From positions 6,076,001-6,140,000 of the forward strand of contig OW818689.1 in NCBI GenBank assembly GCA_942493325.1: a stretch of DNA of 64,000 nucleotides, in the 5' to 3' direction. Source of the stretch: JAAFHB01 sp942493325 (lineage in GTDB: Bacteria; Bacteroidota; Bacteroidia; Bacteroidales; Prolixibacteraceae). Below, piece after piece: positions 1 through 9,666 of the stretch (position 1 is its first letter; every line of letters starts with the position of its first letter). Below the pieces are notes generated by a model. The model worked only from the letters and a program-made list of their open reading frames with translations, searched no databases and was not told the DNA's origin. The position numbers were made by a program, and so were the translations under genes.

Positions 1-76
1 GCAGCTAAAGAATAACTATTTATTGATTAATTTCGGAATGATTTTAAGAACTACCCACCATTAGTTTTATACATTC

Positions 77-1093
77 ATGGTCAAACGCAGGATATCACTT
101 AAGGATATAGCACTGGAGCTCGGAGTTTCGATTTCCACAGTTTCAAGGGGTCTGAGGGACCACCCCGACATCAGTAAAGAGATGATTACCAGGATAAAGA
201 ATTTGGCAGGATTACGTCATTATTCGCCCAATCCCATGGCCATGGGATTGTTAAAACAAAAAACCGGGATGATTGGTGTGCTGGTACCTGACCTGGTGAC
301 CCATTTTTTCTCTTCTGTAATTTCCGGGATTGAAGAGGTGGCAAAAGAGCGGGGATATTTTGTAATTATTTCCTCTTCGTTTGAATCGTATCAGAAGGAA
401 AAGGAGAATATCGCGAACCTGATGAAGGCCCGGGTTGAAGGATTTATTGTTTGTCTTTCGCAGGAAACCACCGATTATTCCCATTTCGGCCCGATCGTGG
501 AATCAGAGATTCCGCTCGTGTTTTTCGACAGGGTTTGTCTTAAGGATAAAGTTCCCACGGTGACTGCGGATAGTTTTGAAGCGGCACGTGGAATAACTAC
601 CCATTTTTATGAAAATGGGGCGCGCCGCATCGCCTATATTTCAGGTCCGGAGCATCTGAATATTTCAGACGAAAGAAAGCGTGGGTATTTACAGGGATTA
701 TCGGATTGCGGACTTGAGTTTCAACATGAATACCTCGAACAATGCGACATGAGTACCGCGTCGGCTGCACAGGCTACACGACGGCTATTAACGCTTCCTG
801 TTCCCCCTGATGCGATCTTCGGAATAAATGATACTGTTGTTTTTTCTGCCATGAAGGAGATCAAAGGATTCGGGATGAATGTTCCGGATGATATCCTGCT
901 TGTTGGTTTTACGGATGAGTTTCATGCCACCGTCGTGGAACCGACGTTGACTTCAGTAACTCATCCTACAAACGAAATTGGAAAAGTGGCAGCACGGCTT
1001 TTCTTTGAACTGACCGAAAACATGAATCTACCCCCCAGATCTGTTGAATTAAAAACCTCTCTTGTCGTACGGGAATCATCGGTGAGGAGGTGA
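77..1093 (+). CDS. LacI-family transcriptional regulator
   Basis: A 338-residue DNA-binding repressor/activator of the LacI/GalR family. Residues about 5-36 form the N-terminal helix-turn-helix (ISLKDIALELGVSISTVSRG). From about residue 63 a periplasmic-binding-protein-like effector domain begins (MIGVLVPDLVTHFF) and runs to the end; this is the normal full length. Members usually sense a sugar or sugar phosphate and control nearby carbohydrate genes. The gene it controls is probably left of the window, since the DNA to the right is repeat-rich and then changes strand. The ATG at 77 directly precedes the HTH. The family is clear; the ligand is unknown. Confidence 0.93.
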   Translation: MVKRRISLKDIALELGVSISTVSRGLRDHPDISKEMITRIKNLAGLRHYSPNPMAMGLLKQKTGMIGVLVPDLVTHFFSSVISGIEEVAKERGYFVIISSSFESYQKEKENIANLMKARVEGFIVCLSQETTDYSHFGPIVESEIPLVFFDRVCLKDKVPTVTADSFEAARGITTHFYENGARRIAYISGPEHLNISDERKRGYLQGLSDCGLEFQHEYLEQCDMSTASAAQATRRLLTLPVPPDAIFGINDTVVFSAMKEIKGFGMNVPDDILLVGFTDEFHATVVEPTLTSVTHPTNEIGKVAARLFFELTENMNLPPRSVELKTSLVVRESSVRR

Positions 1094-1280
1094 GGAAGAA
1101 ATGGCGAGGGTGCGAATGGGAGAAAATGAGAGGATGAAATAATTAGTCAATTCGACGATTTGCCAATTCGGATATATTTACTGAAAATCCGTCAGCTTAC
1201 AGATTAATAAAAGATGAGAAAATGAGAAAATTTGCCAATTTGCCAATGTGCTAATGTGTCAAGGGGAAGATGAGAGTAAT

Positions 1281-1360
1281 AGTGACCGGGTGACTTTTTA
1301 AGGAAAAGAATAGAGTCCCGTTAGTTTTGTTCAATTTTGAATCGCAGTCACCCGGTCACT
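1281..1360. repeat. 80-bp inverted-repeat element, copy 1
   Basis: The left end AGTGACCGGGTGACT (1281-1295) and right end AGTCACCCGGTCACT (1346-1360) are perfect 15-bp inverted repeats. The interior, read on the minus strand, closely matches the copy at 42741-42819, including the AAAAAGTCACCC end. It has the size and design of a non-autonomous REP/MITE-like element; no transposase with such ends is in the window. Confidence 0.8.
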
Positions 1361-1580
1361 TCTGAATAAGTATACAAAAATCCAGACGAGTCAATTTGAA
1401 CCTTGCCAACATAACCTTATTTCCTTTTTTTAAATGCTTCAAAATGTCACTCAAAGACCGCAAAGAGCGCAAAGGAAAATCGGTAACGAATTCGTGTAAT
1501 TCCCCGATTTTCGGGGCAGGCTGTTTTAATTCAAGTAATTCGTAATTCAGCAACGCCTAAACTTTGTACGATTTCTCGTT

Positions 1581-1750
1581 ATCCCGGAGGGATTAAATAT
1601 TAATGACCCCAGGTAAGCGTTCCGGATTCTATATAATATTAAAAGCTCTCTGACATTATTCGGAATCGCGCCACCCGGGGTTAGGACGAACAATAACAGT
1701 GCGGCGCAACTACCCCCATAATTTAAAATTGAACCTACCATGCGCCGCAA
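1581..1750 (+). repeat. dispersed intergenic repeat, copy A
   Basis: The block starts ATCCCGGAGGGATTAA and contains TTAATGACCCC, CGCGCCACCCGGGGTTAG and ATGCGCCGC in order. The same landmarks occur in the same order on the opposite strand at 29550-29717, with the spacing roughly kept. It is non-coding; similar intergenic blocks are common in Bacteroidota genomes, and their function is unknown. Confidence 0.7.
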
Positions 1751-1850
1751 TTTGCAGGATCGATCGGGAGAAAGGGATTTAGGCGAGTAGGCGAAAGGGC
1801 GAGTAGGCGAAAGTGCGAAGTTGAGAAACTGAGAAAATGAGCAAATACAA

Positions 1851-1887
1851 AAAGAGGCCGTCTCAATTTTCATGAGACGGCCTCTTT
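1851..1887 (-). terminator. Rho-independent terminator of the ppiD-like operon
   Basis: A perfect 14-bp stem, AAAGAGGCCGTCTC (1851-1864) with its complement at 1874-1887, and a 9-nt loop. On the minus strand it is followed by a T-rich tract, and it lies 32 nt past the stop of the gene ending at 1919. It may work in both directions. Confidence 0.85.
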
Positions 1888-1918
1888 GTACAGGTGTTAC
1901 GGGTGGCGCAATTCTTTA

Positions 1919-4024
1919 TTAATAGAATTTGGCGCGTTTGTCGACGATTTTTGCATTTTCGCGCAATGCTTCGAATGCAAGAGTATTGGCACGATAATTA
2001 ACCGAGGCGGCTAACCGTTGTTTGGCTGAGGTAAGATCCTCATCAGTTCCCGGGTTAACACTGGTTACCTTTACAACATAGACGCCGCTGGTTCCAACAA
2101 CAGGTTTTGAGACCTGGTTGGCTTCCAATGCAGTTGCTGCTCCCGCAATGGCAGGTTCATATCCCACGCCGGGAATGGAGGAGGATTCAAAAGTAATATT
2201 CTGAGCCTCGCCAACTGTGACGTTTAATTCGGAAGCCAATTGATTAAGATCGGTTTTGCCTGACATCTTTTCGATCAGCTGCTGTGCTTTTTTCTCTTTC
2301 TTTAATTCAAGTTCAATTCCTGCTTTCACAGAGTTGAACGATGCTACTCCTTTAGCCTGTTCTGCAGCCATTACCGCAACAACAAACTGGTCGCCCAGTT
2401 CGAATATCGGGGTACCTTCCGAACTCTGAATAAGTGCTCCGGTTTCAGCTTTATAAGCAGCACGGATCAATAAGCGTGAATTTTCAAGACCCGCAATTTC
2501 CTTGTCATTTTCGCGAATGTTGGCAAAACGCTTGTTTAAACCCTGGGCAACAACGGCTTCATTGAATTTTTTTGTATCCTGGTTTTCACTTGCAAACTTC
2601 GATGCTGCAGTGTAAGTTGCCTGATAGGTCTGGCTGCTTGGCTCAATTAGCCGGTTTATAACTGCGAGCTGAATGTTAGGAACTGTTTTACCGCGGCCGG
2701 TTACCTGAAGAAGGTGTACTCCAAATTGAGTGTTAACCACCTGCAGATCATTTTGTTTCCCAAAAAAAGCGGCATCTTCGAAGGGTTTTACCATCATTCC
2801 GCGACGCATCCATCCCAGACTTCCACCGGTAGTGGCAGATCCCGGATCCTCAGACAGTGTGCGGGCCAGGTCTTCAAATTTCTGACCTTTAATGATAAGG
2901 TTTTTTATGCTGTCGATTTTTGCAGTCGCCAATGGCAACTCTTCCTGTGTAGTTACCTTGATCAGTATATGACGTGCTTCGACAGAATCGGGCAATTCCT
3001 GAAATTGCTGGATTTTGGCCAGTTTCCAACTATTATTCTCCTTGTAGGGACCGTATATGTCACCAACTTTTCCTGAGAAAGCGAACTCTCCCAACTCGGG
3101 TGACAGATCATCTTTTTTATAGAAGGACGGATCGAAGGGAACATCAGAATTTATATTTACAAAGGCGGCAGGATCAGCTACTGTCGAGAATTCGTCCTTA
3201 ATATCGTTGGTCCATTTAATCAGCTTATCTTCATCAGCTTTTGAGGCAACCACCGGAAAAGTCACATACTCGATGTTCCTGTTCTCTTCCTGCTGATATT
3301 TTTCCTTGTTTTGTTCATACCTGGCTTTAAGTTCCTGTTCCGAAACCTTTATGGTACTGTCGGATACTGAAGCAAAAGATTTGGCAACAAACTGAATATT
3401 GGTCTGATGGTTACGTCCTTTTAAGTCGCTTTTTGCCTCGTATGAAGTCACATAAATCCCCTTGGAAAGCAGGTTATTGTATTTTGTAAAAGCCCTCTCT
3501 TCAACAATTTGTTTTTCGATAAATAACCAATAGCTGCGTTCCTTTCCGGTGCTGTTGGACTGCTGATACTTTAAGAATTGGATCAGAGCACCCCGGTTAA
3601 CGGTTCCCGTATTCGGATCACGGAAAATACTTTGAATAATGGCATGGGGATTTTTCCCCTGTACCAATTCGAAAAGTTCATCATCGCTCACGCTGATACC
3701 CAGTTCTTCGTAGATATCCTGCATCGTGAGATTCCTCACCACACTTTGCCAGGTCTGTTCCTTAATCTGTTCAGTTGTCTCCTGGTCCAGGGAGGTTTTG
3801 CCCGAATTCATTTTGTAAATCTCGGACAGCTCATCCACTCTCGACTGAAATTCGGGGTAGGTTACACTTTTCCCGTCAACTTCGGCCAGTTCCATTTGAT
3901 TGCTGCGCATGATCGAGCTTGATGATTTGAACAAGTCACCGAGAATAAATGCTGCGAGTGCCAATCCAATAAATATTGCAATCGCAATTCCGGCACGGTT
4001 CCTGATTTTCTGTAATGTTGCCAT
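1919..4024 (-). CDS. PpiD/SurA-type peptidylprolyl isomerase
   Basis: A 701-residue inner-membrane-anchored periplasmic foldase. One N-terminal membrane helix lies at residues about 12-32 (IAIFIGLALAAFILGD). A SurA/PpiD-like chaperone region follows, then a parvulin (PPIC) domain at about 348-445 with ARHILIKV, GGSLGWM and FGVHLLQV; the remaining ~250 residues resemble the second half of PpiD. PpiD proteins help outer-membrane and secreted proteins fold as they leave the Sec translocon. It is the last gene of a long minus-strand run that includes lptC and an outer-membrane barrel, which fits an envelope role. A 96-bp gap separates it from the preceding gene, so it may also have its own promoter. 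Confidence 0.9.
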   Translation of the reverse strand: MATLQKIRNRAGIAIAIFIGLALAAFILGDLFKSSSSIMRSNQMELAEVDGKSVTYPEFQSRVDELSEIYKMNSGKTSLDQETTEQIKEQTWQSVVRNLTMQDIYEELGISVSDDELFELVQGKNPHAIIQSIFRDPNTGTVNRGALIQFLKYQQSNSTGKERSYWLFIEKQIVEERAFTKYNNLLSKGIYVTSYEAKSDLKGRNHQTNIQFVAKSFASVSDSTIKVSEQELKARYEQNKEKYQQEENRNIEYVTFPVVASKADEDKLIKWTNDIKDEFSTVADPAAFVNINSDVPFDPSFYKKDDLSPELGEFAFSGKVGDIYGPYKENNSWKLAKIQQFQELPDSVEARHILIKVTTQEELPLATAKIDSIKNLIIKGQKFEDLARTLSEDPGSATTGGSLGWMRRGMMVKPFEDAAFFGKQNDLQVVNTQFGVHLLQVTGRGKTVPNIQLAVINRLIEPSSQTYQATYTAASKFASENQDTKKFNEAVVAQGLNKRFANIRENDKEIAGLENSRLLIRAAYKAETGALIQSSEGTPIFELGDQFVVAVMAAEQAKGVASFNSVKAGIELELKKEKKAQQLIEKMSGKTDLNQLASELNVTVGEAQNITFESSSIPGVGYEPAIAGAATALEANQVSKPVVGTSGVYVVKVTSVNPGTDEDLTSAKQRLAASVNYRANTLAFEALRENAKIVDKRAKFY

Positions 4025-4120
4025 CGATATTTGGTTACTTTATTATTACTTATTTTTATTGTTTATAAGGGTACGAAGTTAGTAAAATTAGACTTTTAAA
4101 ATACGGTGTGAGCATGAAAT

Positions 4121-5407
4121 TTAAATACTTCCTGCCAATTTCATCTCCACAAGTTCGATTCGGGTTTTTGAACACCGTAATATTTTGAATTCATATTTCC
4201 CGATTAACAATATCGTGTTTGTTTTGGGAAAGCTGGGGTGATGATAAAGGAGGTACCCGGCAAGCGTTTCATAGCTATTATCTTCCTGTAAATTAGTATT
4301 GTAAGTTTCGTTAATCTCATCCACACCGAGTCTTCCTGAAAGTATAAAATGATTTTCTTTCACCTTTTTAGATATGATATTGGACATATCATGTTCGTCT
4401 TCAATTTCGCCGAATATCTCCTCCAGGATATCCTCTGTTGTAATCATTCCGGCAATTCCACCGAATTCGTCAACAACAATGGCCGTGCTTTTATGCTCAC
4501 GAAGGAGTTTGGCAAGCAGTTTACTCGCTTCCATCGTTTCGGGCACAAAGGAAACTTTTCGGAGACACTCTTCAATATTTTGAGGATTATTGAATAGATC
4601 GGAGGAGTGCGCATAACCAATTATGTTATCGCTCTTCTCTTTGTATATTAAAATTTTGGAAAAACCGGTCTCAATAAATTTCAGGGTTAATGTTTCTAAT
4701 CCGGCATTTAATTCAATCAGGTGCATATCGGGACGCGGTACCATGCAATCCCTGATTTTGATCTTCGAAAAATCGAGCGCATTTCTGAAAAGTTTTATCT
4801 CACTATCAAGTTCATGTTGTTTGCTTCCCTGAAAATTTTCCATCTCACCCAAAAACTGATCCAGATCGGTTTTACCAAATACACGCATTTCTTGTTTCTG
4901 ATCTATTTCGGCATTCAGGTTATTTTTAATCAGAGATGTTGACATGCGTATCAAAAGATGCGTGATGGGGTAGAACAGATAATAGAAGAACGCTGCAGGG
5001 ATGGATAACAGGTTGAGCGCCTGGTTATTTTTAGCCTTAAACACTATTTTAGGCAGGAATTCGGAAACAACGAGAATTATCAGTGTCAGGATGATAGACT
5101 GAACTAACAACTCTAATGATTGGTTTAATTGGTATTGAAAAAAGAGCCGGTCAAGAACTTTTGCGGATACCAGCGTGTATACTACAAGTACAATAGTGTT
5201 GCCTACCAGCATAGTGGCAATGAATTGTCCCGGGTTTTTCAGAAATTTACTGATTATTTGTGTATTGATAAGATTTTTAGTCCTGTCAAATTCCAATCGC
5301 AGTTTGTCAGACGAAACAAATGCAATTTCCATTCCCGAGAAGAAGGCAGCGGCAAGTAAGGTAATTGTTATGATTATGATTTCATTCATCGATAGAATGC
5401 CAGGCAT
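4121..5407 (-). CDS. CorC/HlyC (DUF21-CBS) membrane protein
   Basis: A 428-residue protein of the hemolysin-C/CNNM family. An N-terminal DUF21 domain with about four hydrophobic segments (residues ~8-155) carries the typical FFSGMEIAFVSS start. A CBS pair follows (~215-335, with MVPRPDM and STAIVVDEFGGIAGMITTED), then a C-terminal CorC_HlyC transporter-associated domain (~345-420). Relatives act in divalent-cation (Mg/Co) homeostasis, and gliding protein GldE belongs to the same family, so the exact role is open. The ATG at 5405-5407 overlaps the lptC stop (TAATG), which supports this start; a second ATG at 5387-5389 is possible. Confidence 0.88.
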   Translation of the reverse strand: MPGILSMNEIIIITITLLAAAFFSGMEIAFVSSDKLRLEFDRTKNLINTQIISKFLKNPGQFIATMLVGNTIVLVVYTLVSAKVLDRLFFQYQLNQSLELLVQSIILTLIILVVSEFLPKIVFKAKNNQALNLLSIPAAFFYYLFYPITHLLIRMSTSLIKNNLNAEIDQKQEMRVFGKTDLDQFLGEMENFQGSKQHELDSEIKLFRNALDFSKIKIRDCMVPRPDMHLIELNAGLETLTLKFIETGFSKILIYKEKSDNIIGYAHSSDLFNNPQNIEECLRKVSFVPETMEASKLLAKLLREHKSTAIVVDEFGGIAGMITTEDILEEIFGEIEDEHDMSNIISKKVKENHFILSGRLGVDEINETYNTNLQEDNSYETLAGYLLYHHPSFPKTNTILLIGKYEFKILRCSKTRIELVEMKLAGSI

Positions 5408-6015
5408 TATTGTTCTTCGAATTCAAGATTTCCTTTGATTTTTTTGAAAGTCCATTTCGTCATCTGGGTATCTGACTCAAATCCGCCCGAACCCGTAACG
5501 AATTGGTCGCCTTTTTTAATGCTAACAAACTTTTCAGTAAAGATCCGGTTTTCTTTTTCAAGGAAAATCAGTTCCTCGGTGCGTAAGGTATCTCCCTGAT
5601 TATTCACTAATACAACATTACCAGTGGCAAGCCATTTTTGCTCACGTTCGAGATCTTTACCATAATTGGCAGACAATTCAGATATGATTTTTTTGTTAGC
5701 GTCGAACTGTTGAAGATGAAACCCTTCCGGGAACTCTTTGTAGGGAGGTTTTTCCTGGTCAAAGATCAGCAATTTTGGTGTCCTGAGGAAATATCGCACC
5801 ACACCTGAATCAGTAATGGATGACTGGAAATCTGTAGCTTCAACAGAGGGCATAATTTTCCCGGGCAGAAGATCGGAGGGGAGTTCGGAGCCAACTTTTT
5901 GGTTACAGGATAAAATGAGTATTGTCGCCCCACAGAAAAGGGCGACAATACTTAATTTTTTGCAAAAATTTGCTGGTTGGAACAAATTAACGAAGACGGA
6001 CTGTCGTATTTTCAT
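5407..6015 (-). CDS. lptC: LPS export periplasmic protein LptC
   Basis: A 202-residue protein of the LptC family, which passes lipopolysaccharide from the LptBFG ATPase to LptA in the periplasm. The N-terminus is a hydrophobic export segment ending ILILSCNQK, a probable lipobox with Cys at about 37, as is usual for Bacteroidota LptC. The body has the family's beta-jellyroll features (SELSANYG, LATGNVVLVNNQGDTL, TGSGGFESD). It overlaps the upstream TPR gene by 29 nt and is coupled to the downstream CorC-like gene. The other lpt genes are not in this window. Confidence 0.85.
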   Translation of the reverse strand: MKIRQSVFVNLFQPANFCKKLSIVALFCGATILILSCNQKVGSELPSDLLPGKIMPSVEATDFQSSITDSGVVRYFLRTPKLLIFDQEKPPYKEFPEGFHLQQFDANKKIISELSANYGKDLEREQKWLATGNVVLVNNQGDTLRTEELIFLEKENRIFTEKFVSIKKGDQFVTGSGGFESDTQMTKWTFKKIKGNLEFEEQ

Positions 6016-7615
6016 TGATCCAGCCTCCTATTTTAATAGTACTTCCTTCTTTTATACCTTCAAAAAATGCATCTTCTTTGCGTGGAAAATACTGGGAATA
6101 TTGTGCAATTTTTTTATTTGCTTCCGCTGTAACGTCGGGATCCACATTCTTGGCTTTAACATATTGATCAACAGCAATAAGATAAACCATGCGTTGTTGC
6201 AATTCAGAGTCTCCAATTGATTGGGCTGAAGCTGCATAAATATCGCCTATTACGAGGTATGGTTTGCCCCATTCAGGATTCAGACTTATTGCCTGACGGG
6301 CATAATTTCGGACACGTGGAAAATCTTTTTGACCATACATTACAATAGCCAGTTCATAGCAGTAATTTGCCTTTTCGTATTTATCTTTTTCCGTAGCGAT
6401 TGCTTCTTCGTAATATTCAATGGCTTTCGCTGTATTGTTTCTCTTGAGGAATAAACGTGCCATAGAGAACGCTGATTGTGAAGTTGGCTCCATCTTATAA
6501 AGTTTTTCAGCCACATCAGCATAAAGCTTGCTGTCCGAACAATCCTCGCGGTTCAACATGTAGTTGATTTTTTTCAATGTTGCAAGATCATCTGATTTCT
6601 TTGCAAATTCAGCTTCGTAAAGTGGTACCAGGATCTCGCAGGTCACTGCTCCGGACTCAACAAACGCCCTGTTAATCCCTGCTTTTGCCTTTTGATAATT
6701 GTCATCATCGGGTGTCTTTACCAGATTTTCTTCAATGATGGCACTTGTTTTATCATAAACAGCCATCACCTTATCGGCTTGGAATTCGCCGGTCGTGAAT
6801 AATAAAGCTGTCGCACGGTTTAATAATAAAAGAACCGCTGCCTCAGAGTCTTTGCCTTGTTTTTCCACAGATGATTCAAGCCATTTATAACCGGTTTTGT
6901 AAACCTCTTTTTTCTGCTCGTTGGTCATTTGATCAGCCTGAGCAAGCTTGTATTTTAAATAAATGGTAGCCTTACGACCCAGGTTGTAACCTTCGTTATC
7001 GAAGTACTGCATTCTTTTATCGTAAATCTCCAGAATTTTATTCAGCAAAGCCTCTTTTTCTGCTTCCGGAGCTTTACTTATCATCTCCTCGTGCATTTTG
7101 ATGCCCTGTACATAGACATTCTCAGATGACTTTGGATATTTCATATATTCCACAGTCCAGGGACCCAAAGCCGATTTGTAGTCACCTTGCTTGTAAAACT
7201 GGTCAAATACTGAAGCCGTTTCGATATATTCTTTAACGCCAGCTGCTACAAGCTGTGGCCTGGTACGCAGATCAACATCTCCTGTTGCAACAACAACAGC
7301 GCCGGGAGCTTCAGCTTTTTTCCCGAAATCTATCACGTCACTTGTATTCCCTTCAATATCAAGTCTCTCTTCGCGGTCCGGAAAGGCAAATTTGATGTAT
7401 TTTGATTTTGCATCAATGGTCAGCTGATATACTCCGTCAAAACTGGTAAAAAAACTTTCATTCGAGCGATGTGCGGAAACTGTTACACCTGAAGCCGGTT
7501 TACCATTGGCATCATACACAGTTCCTTTAATAACTCTTGACTGAGCTACTGCACCTGTAATCCCGAGAATAAAAATCAGAATTACGACCATTAACGATTT
7601 TTGCATTGCTTTCAT
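5987..7615 (-). CDS. exported TPR protein with carboxypeptidase-regulatory domain
   Basis: A 542-residue exported protein. A signal peptide (to about AVAQS, residue 25) is followed by a carboxypeptidase-regulatory-like beta-sandwich (RVIKGTVYDANGKPASGVTV, residues ~27-100). The rest is alpha-helical tetratricopeptide repeats (for example AFSMARLFLKRNNTAKAIEY and PYLVIGDIYAASAQSI). TPR scaffolds organise complexes; this one sits in the periplasm or at the outer membrane beside lptC and a barrel gene. Its specific role is unknown. The start at 7615 gives a good signal peptide; an internal ATG three codons later is equally possible. Confidence 0.85.
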   Translation of the reverse strand: MKAMQKSLMVVILIFILGITGAVAQSRVIKGTVYDANGKPASGVTVSAHRSNESFFTSFDGVYQLTIDAKSKYIKFAFPDREERLDIEGNTSDVIDFGKKAEAPGAVVVATGDVDLRTRPQLVAAGVKEYIETASVFDQFYKQGDYKSALGPWTVEYMKYPKSSENVYVQGIKMHEEMISKAPEAEKEALLNKILEIYDKRMQYFDNEGYNLGRKATIYLKYKLAQADQMTNEQKKEVYKTGYKWLESSVEKQGKDSEAAVLLLLNRATALLFTTGEFQADKVMAVYDKTSAIIEENLVKTPDDDNYQKAKAGINRAFVESGAVTCEILVPLYEAEFAKKSDDLATLKKINYMLNREDCSDSKLYADVAEKLYKMEPTSQSAFSMARLFLKRNNTAKAIEYYEEAIATEKDKYEKANYCYELAIVMYGQKDFPRVRNYARQAISLNPEWGKPYLVIGDIYAASAQSIGDSELQQRMVYLIAVDQYVKAKNVDPDVTAEANKKIAQYSQYFPRKEDAFFEGIKEGSTIKIGGWINENTTVRLR

Positions 7616-7634
7616 TTCTAATATATTTTAATTT

Positions 7635-8942
7635 TTAGTCGAATTTTCGTTTAATAAACCACCTGTCATGTAAAAGCAGGTGAACCGTAAATTTTGCGTA
7701 TGACTCTTTTATCAGATTGTTTTCGGTTGTCCCTAATTGCCCCAACTCTGCTGAAATATTCAGTGATGATAGCGCCCGGCTAAATGGCAATCCCAATCCC
7801 ATTGTTACTCCATAACCTTTAATTTGTTGTCCATTAATGGTTAAATAGGAGTTCTCATAAAAACATCCCGCTCTGTATTGTACTCTTGACCAATAGCTTC
7901 TGATCGAGTAAGCATCCGGCGTGATTTCAAAACCGGTAGAATAACGCGTACTGTTGGTCAAATACTGTGATGTGCTCCCCAATAATGGTGCCACACTCCA
8001 TTTCTGATGATATAAATCTGCACCAAAAGTAATTTTATTTTTTAAAGTATACGATAATCCGGCACCTAATGTCAATGGAAGTGTCAACCCATCTGTATCG
8101 TTTACAACATTTCGAAGCGTATCTATGATTGGAGTATTGCTGGAAGAATTTCTGAACAGTACTCTTTCTTCGTGTATTGTATACTTTGCTGACATATTTT
8201 GTTTCGGCTCAAAAATAAGACCCAGTGTCCATTGATTCTTCTTTTTGTTTTTCCAGGTGTATTGCAATCCCGCTGTCAGTCCAAAATTATGTACATTTAA
8301 TTTATTTTCCAACAGGTAATCGTAGGATGAGGCATCATACGGGAAATAAAGGTAATAAGTATCCGATAATGTGCCAAATAAATACCATGCATTGACTCCC
8401 AGCGAGAGGTTTTTGCCAATATTAACGGAGTTACCGATAAATGCTTTCGAAAGGGTGCCTGTACCTGTAATTGATGTCGAAGATATTCCGTTATCGGATT
8501 CGACTGTTGACGCAATATTATACCCTTTATCCGAAAGAGGTAAAATTCCGAAGGCCATTGCCCAATTTTTTTTAACAGGAAATGAAAATGCCAGGTAATT
8601 GAAATTTACGTCATTGCTGCCATTTTTTTTATTTTCAGCCTCATAAAGTGTGTGTTTGGAATTCATCCCAAATTCCATAAGAAAGGTCATTGTATCAATG
8701 GCAGTGTAAGAAGCAGGGTTACTGGTGTTGATCTGCAGACCGTATCGGAAACCGATTCCAGTACCTCCCATAGCAGCACTGCGCCCCGGAGCATACCCGT
8801 TAAGCGTACCAATACCATAACGGGAATAAGGCGAACTCGTACTTGAGCTGTTTTCCTTCTGAGCCTTCAGGATGGGGGACATCAATAACAATGTTGTTGC
8901 AATTGCGAATGTCAAACTAATTTTTTTCAGCATTATATTCAA
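7635..8942 (-). CDS. FadL-like outer-membrane beta-barrel protein
   Basis: A 435-residue protein with a signal peptide (cleavage near ILKAQ, residue ~28) and the sequence SPYSRYGIGTLNG right after it. That sequence is typical of a Bacteroidota outer-membrane family resembling FadL/PorV barrels. The remainder is alternating beta-strands (ITFGADLYHQKW, MGLGLPF) and ends near FIKRKFD. The transported substrate, if any, is unknown. The start overlaps the end of coaX by 26 nt, and the gene lies 19 nt upstream of the TPR gene, so it is in the nadB-ppiD run. Confidence 0.8.
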   Translation of the reverse strand: MNIMLKKISLTFAIATTLLLMSPILKAQKENSSSTSSPYSRYGIGTLNGYAPGRSAAMGGTGIGFRYGLQINTSNPASYTAIDTMTFLMEFGMNSKHTLYEAENKKNGSNDVNFNYLAFSFPVKKNWAMAFGILPLSDKGYNIASTVESDNGISSTSITGTGTLSKAFIGNSVNIGKNLSLGVNAWYLFGTLSDTYYLYFPYDASSYDYLLENKLNVHNFGLTAGLQYTWKNKKKNQWTLGLIFEPKQNMSAKYTIHEERVLFRNSSSNTPIIDTLRNVVNDTDGLTLPLTLGAGLSYTLKNKITFGADLYHQKWSVAPLLGSTSQYLTNSTRYSTGFEITPDAYSIRSYWSRVQYRAGCFYENSYLTINGQQIKGYGVTMGLGLPFSRALSSLNISAELGQLGTTENNLIKESYAKFTVHLLLHDRWFIKRKFD

Positions 8943-9666
8943 GAATTCGGTTTAACCCTATTAGGGTAATTTCATATTTTACAAAGATGGTGTTTTTTAA
9001 CTTTTTTTCAAAAAAGAATAAATCACCTCCGGTCAAAATCACCTGACACTCCGGCCAGTCCTTTAGTACATGGTCAATCATACCATCAATCTCGTAAATC
9101 ATCCCGTTTTGAACGCCGGCTCTTATAGCCTCTTCTGTTGTCTTGCCGATATCGGGCCACTGGTCTGAACGTTCAATTGCAGGAAGATTCTTCGTAAATT
9201 CATGAAGTGATCTGAATCTCATGCTTAGTCCGGGAGATATATTCCCCCCTAAAAAACGGTTCTGTTTATCAATCAAATCAAATGTTATCGCAGATCCCGC
9301 ATCGATGACTAAAAGTTCTTTTCCCGGAAAAAGTGTGCCGGCTCCGACTGCTGCGGCAATCCTGTCGTGACCTAAAGTCTCCTTCGTTTCATAAAGGTTT
9401 ACAATCGGAGCGATCGTCTGGGGTCCGAATTCAATAAAAAATTCAAACTCTTCTTTCAAAGAGGCTGTCAGGCCGGGTTCAATACCGGCAACGGATGACA
9501 GGATAGCTTTGTTTATTCCAGGATAGCGGTGCACGATATCACCCAACCGGGCGGTATTGAACTGTTCCATGCAGATGATCTGCACGATACTGCCTGAATC
9601 AAAAACCGCAACTTTGGTCTGACTGTTCCCTATATCGATTACGAGATTCAAATTCTTATGATTCAA
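8917..9666 (-). CDS. coaX: type III pantothenate kinase
   Basis: A 249-residue ASKHA-fold enzyme that phosphorylates pantothenate, the first step of coenzyme A synthesis. Diagnostic motifs are the phosphate loop DIGNSQTKVA (residues ~11-20), GHDRIAAAVGAG (~98-109) with the substrate-binding GHDR, and DAGSAITFD (~120-128). The length is normal. It overlaps nadC by 11 nt and the downstream barrel gene by 26 nt, so translation is probably coupled. The function is well supported. Confidence 0.95.
   Translation of the reverse strand: MNHKNLNLVIDIGNSQTKVAVFDSGSIVQIICMEQFNTARLGDIVHRYPGINKAILSSVAGIEPGLTASLKEEFEFFIEFGPQTIAPIVNLYETKETLGHDRIAAAVGAGTLFPGKELLVIDAGSAITFDLIDKQNRFLGGNISPGLSMRFRSLHEFTKNLPAIERSDQWPDIGKTTEEAIRAGVQNGMIYEIDGMIDHVLKDWPECQVILTGGDLFFFEKKLKNTIFVKYEITLIGLNRILEYNAEKN

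Larger units (their letters stand above)
1094..1918. other. gene-free, repeat-rich intergenic region
   Basis: No coding region is convincing here. The stretch holds simple degenerate repeats such as GAGAAAATGAG and a tandem GCGAGTAGGCGAAAG near 1781-1818. It also holds an 80-bp element with terminal inverted repeats (1281-1360), a hairpin CCCCGATTTTCGGGG at 1502-1516 whose surroundings recur near 20140-20190, a longer dispersed repeat (1581-1750), and the terminator at 1851-1887. Short open frames on the minus strand follow these repeats and have no protein-like composition. Confidence 0.7.

Noticed and set aside
1356..1873. Two minus-strand frames of 65 and 108 codons
   Set aside because: They follow intergenic repeats and end in the terminator; no protein features.
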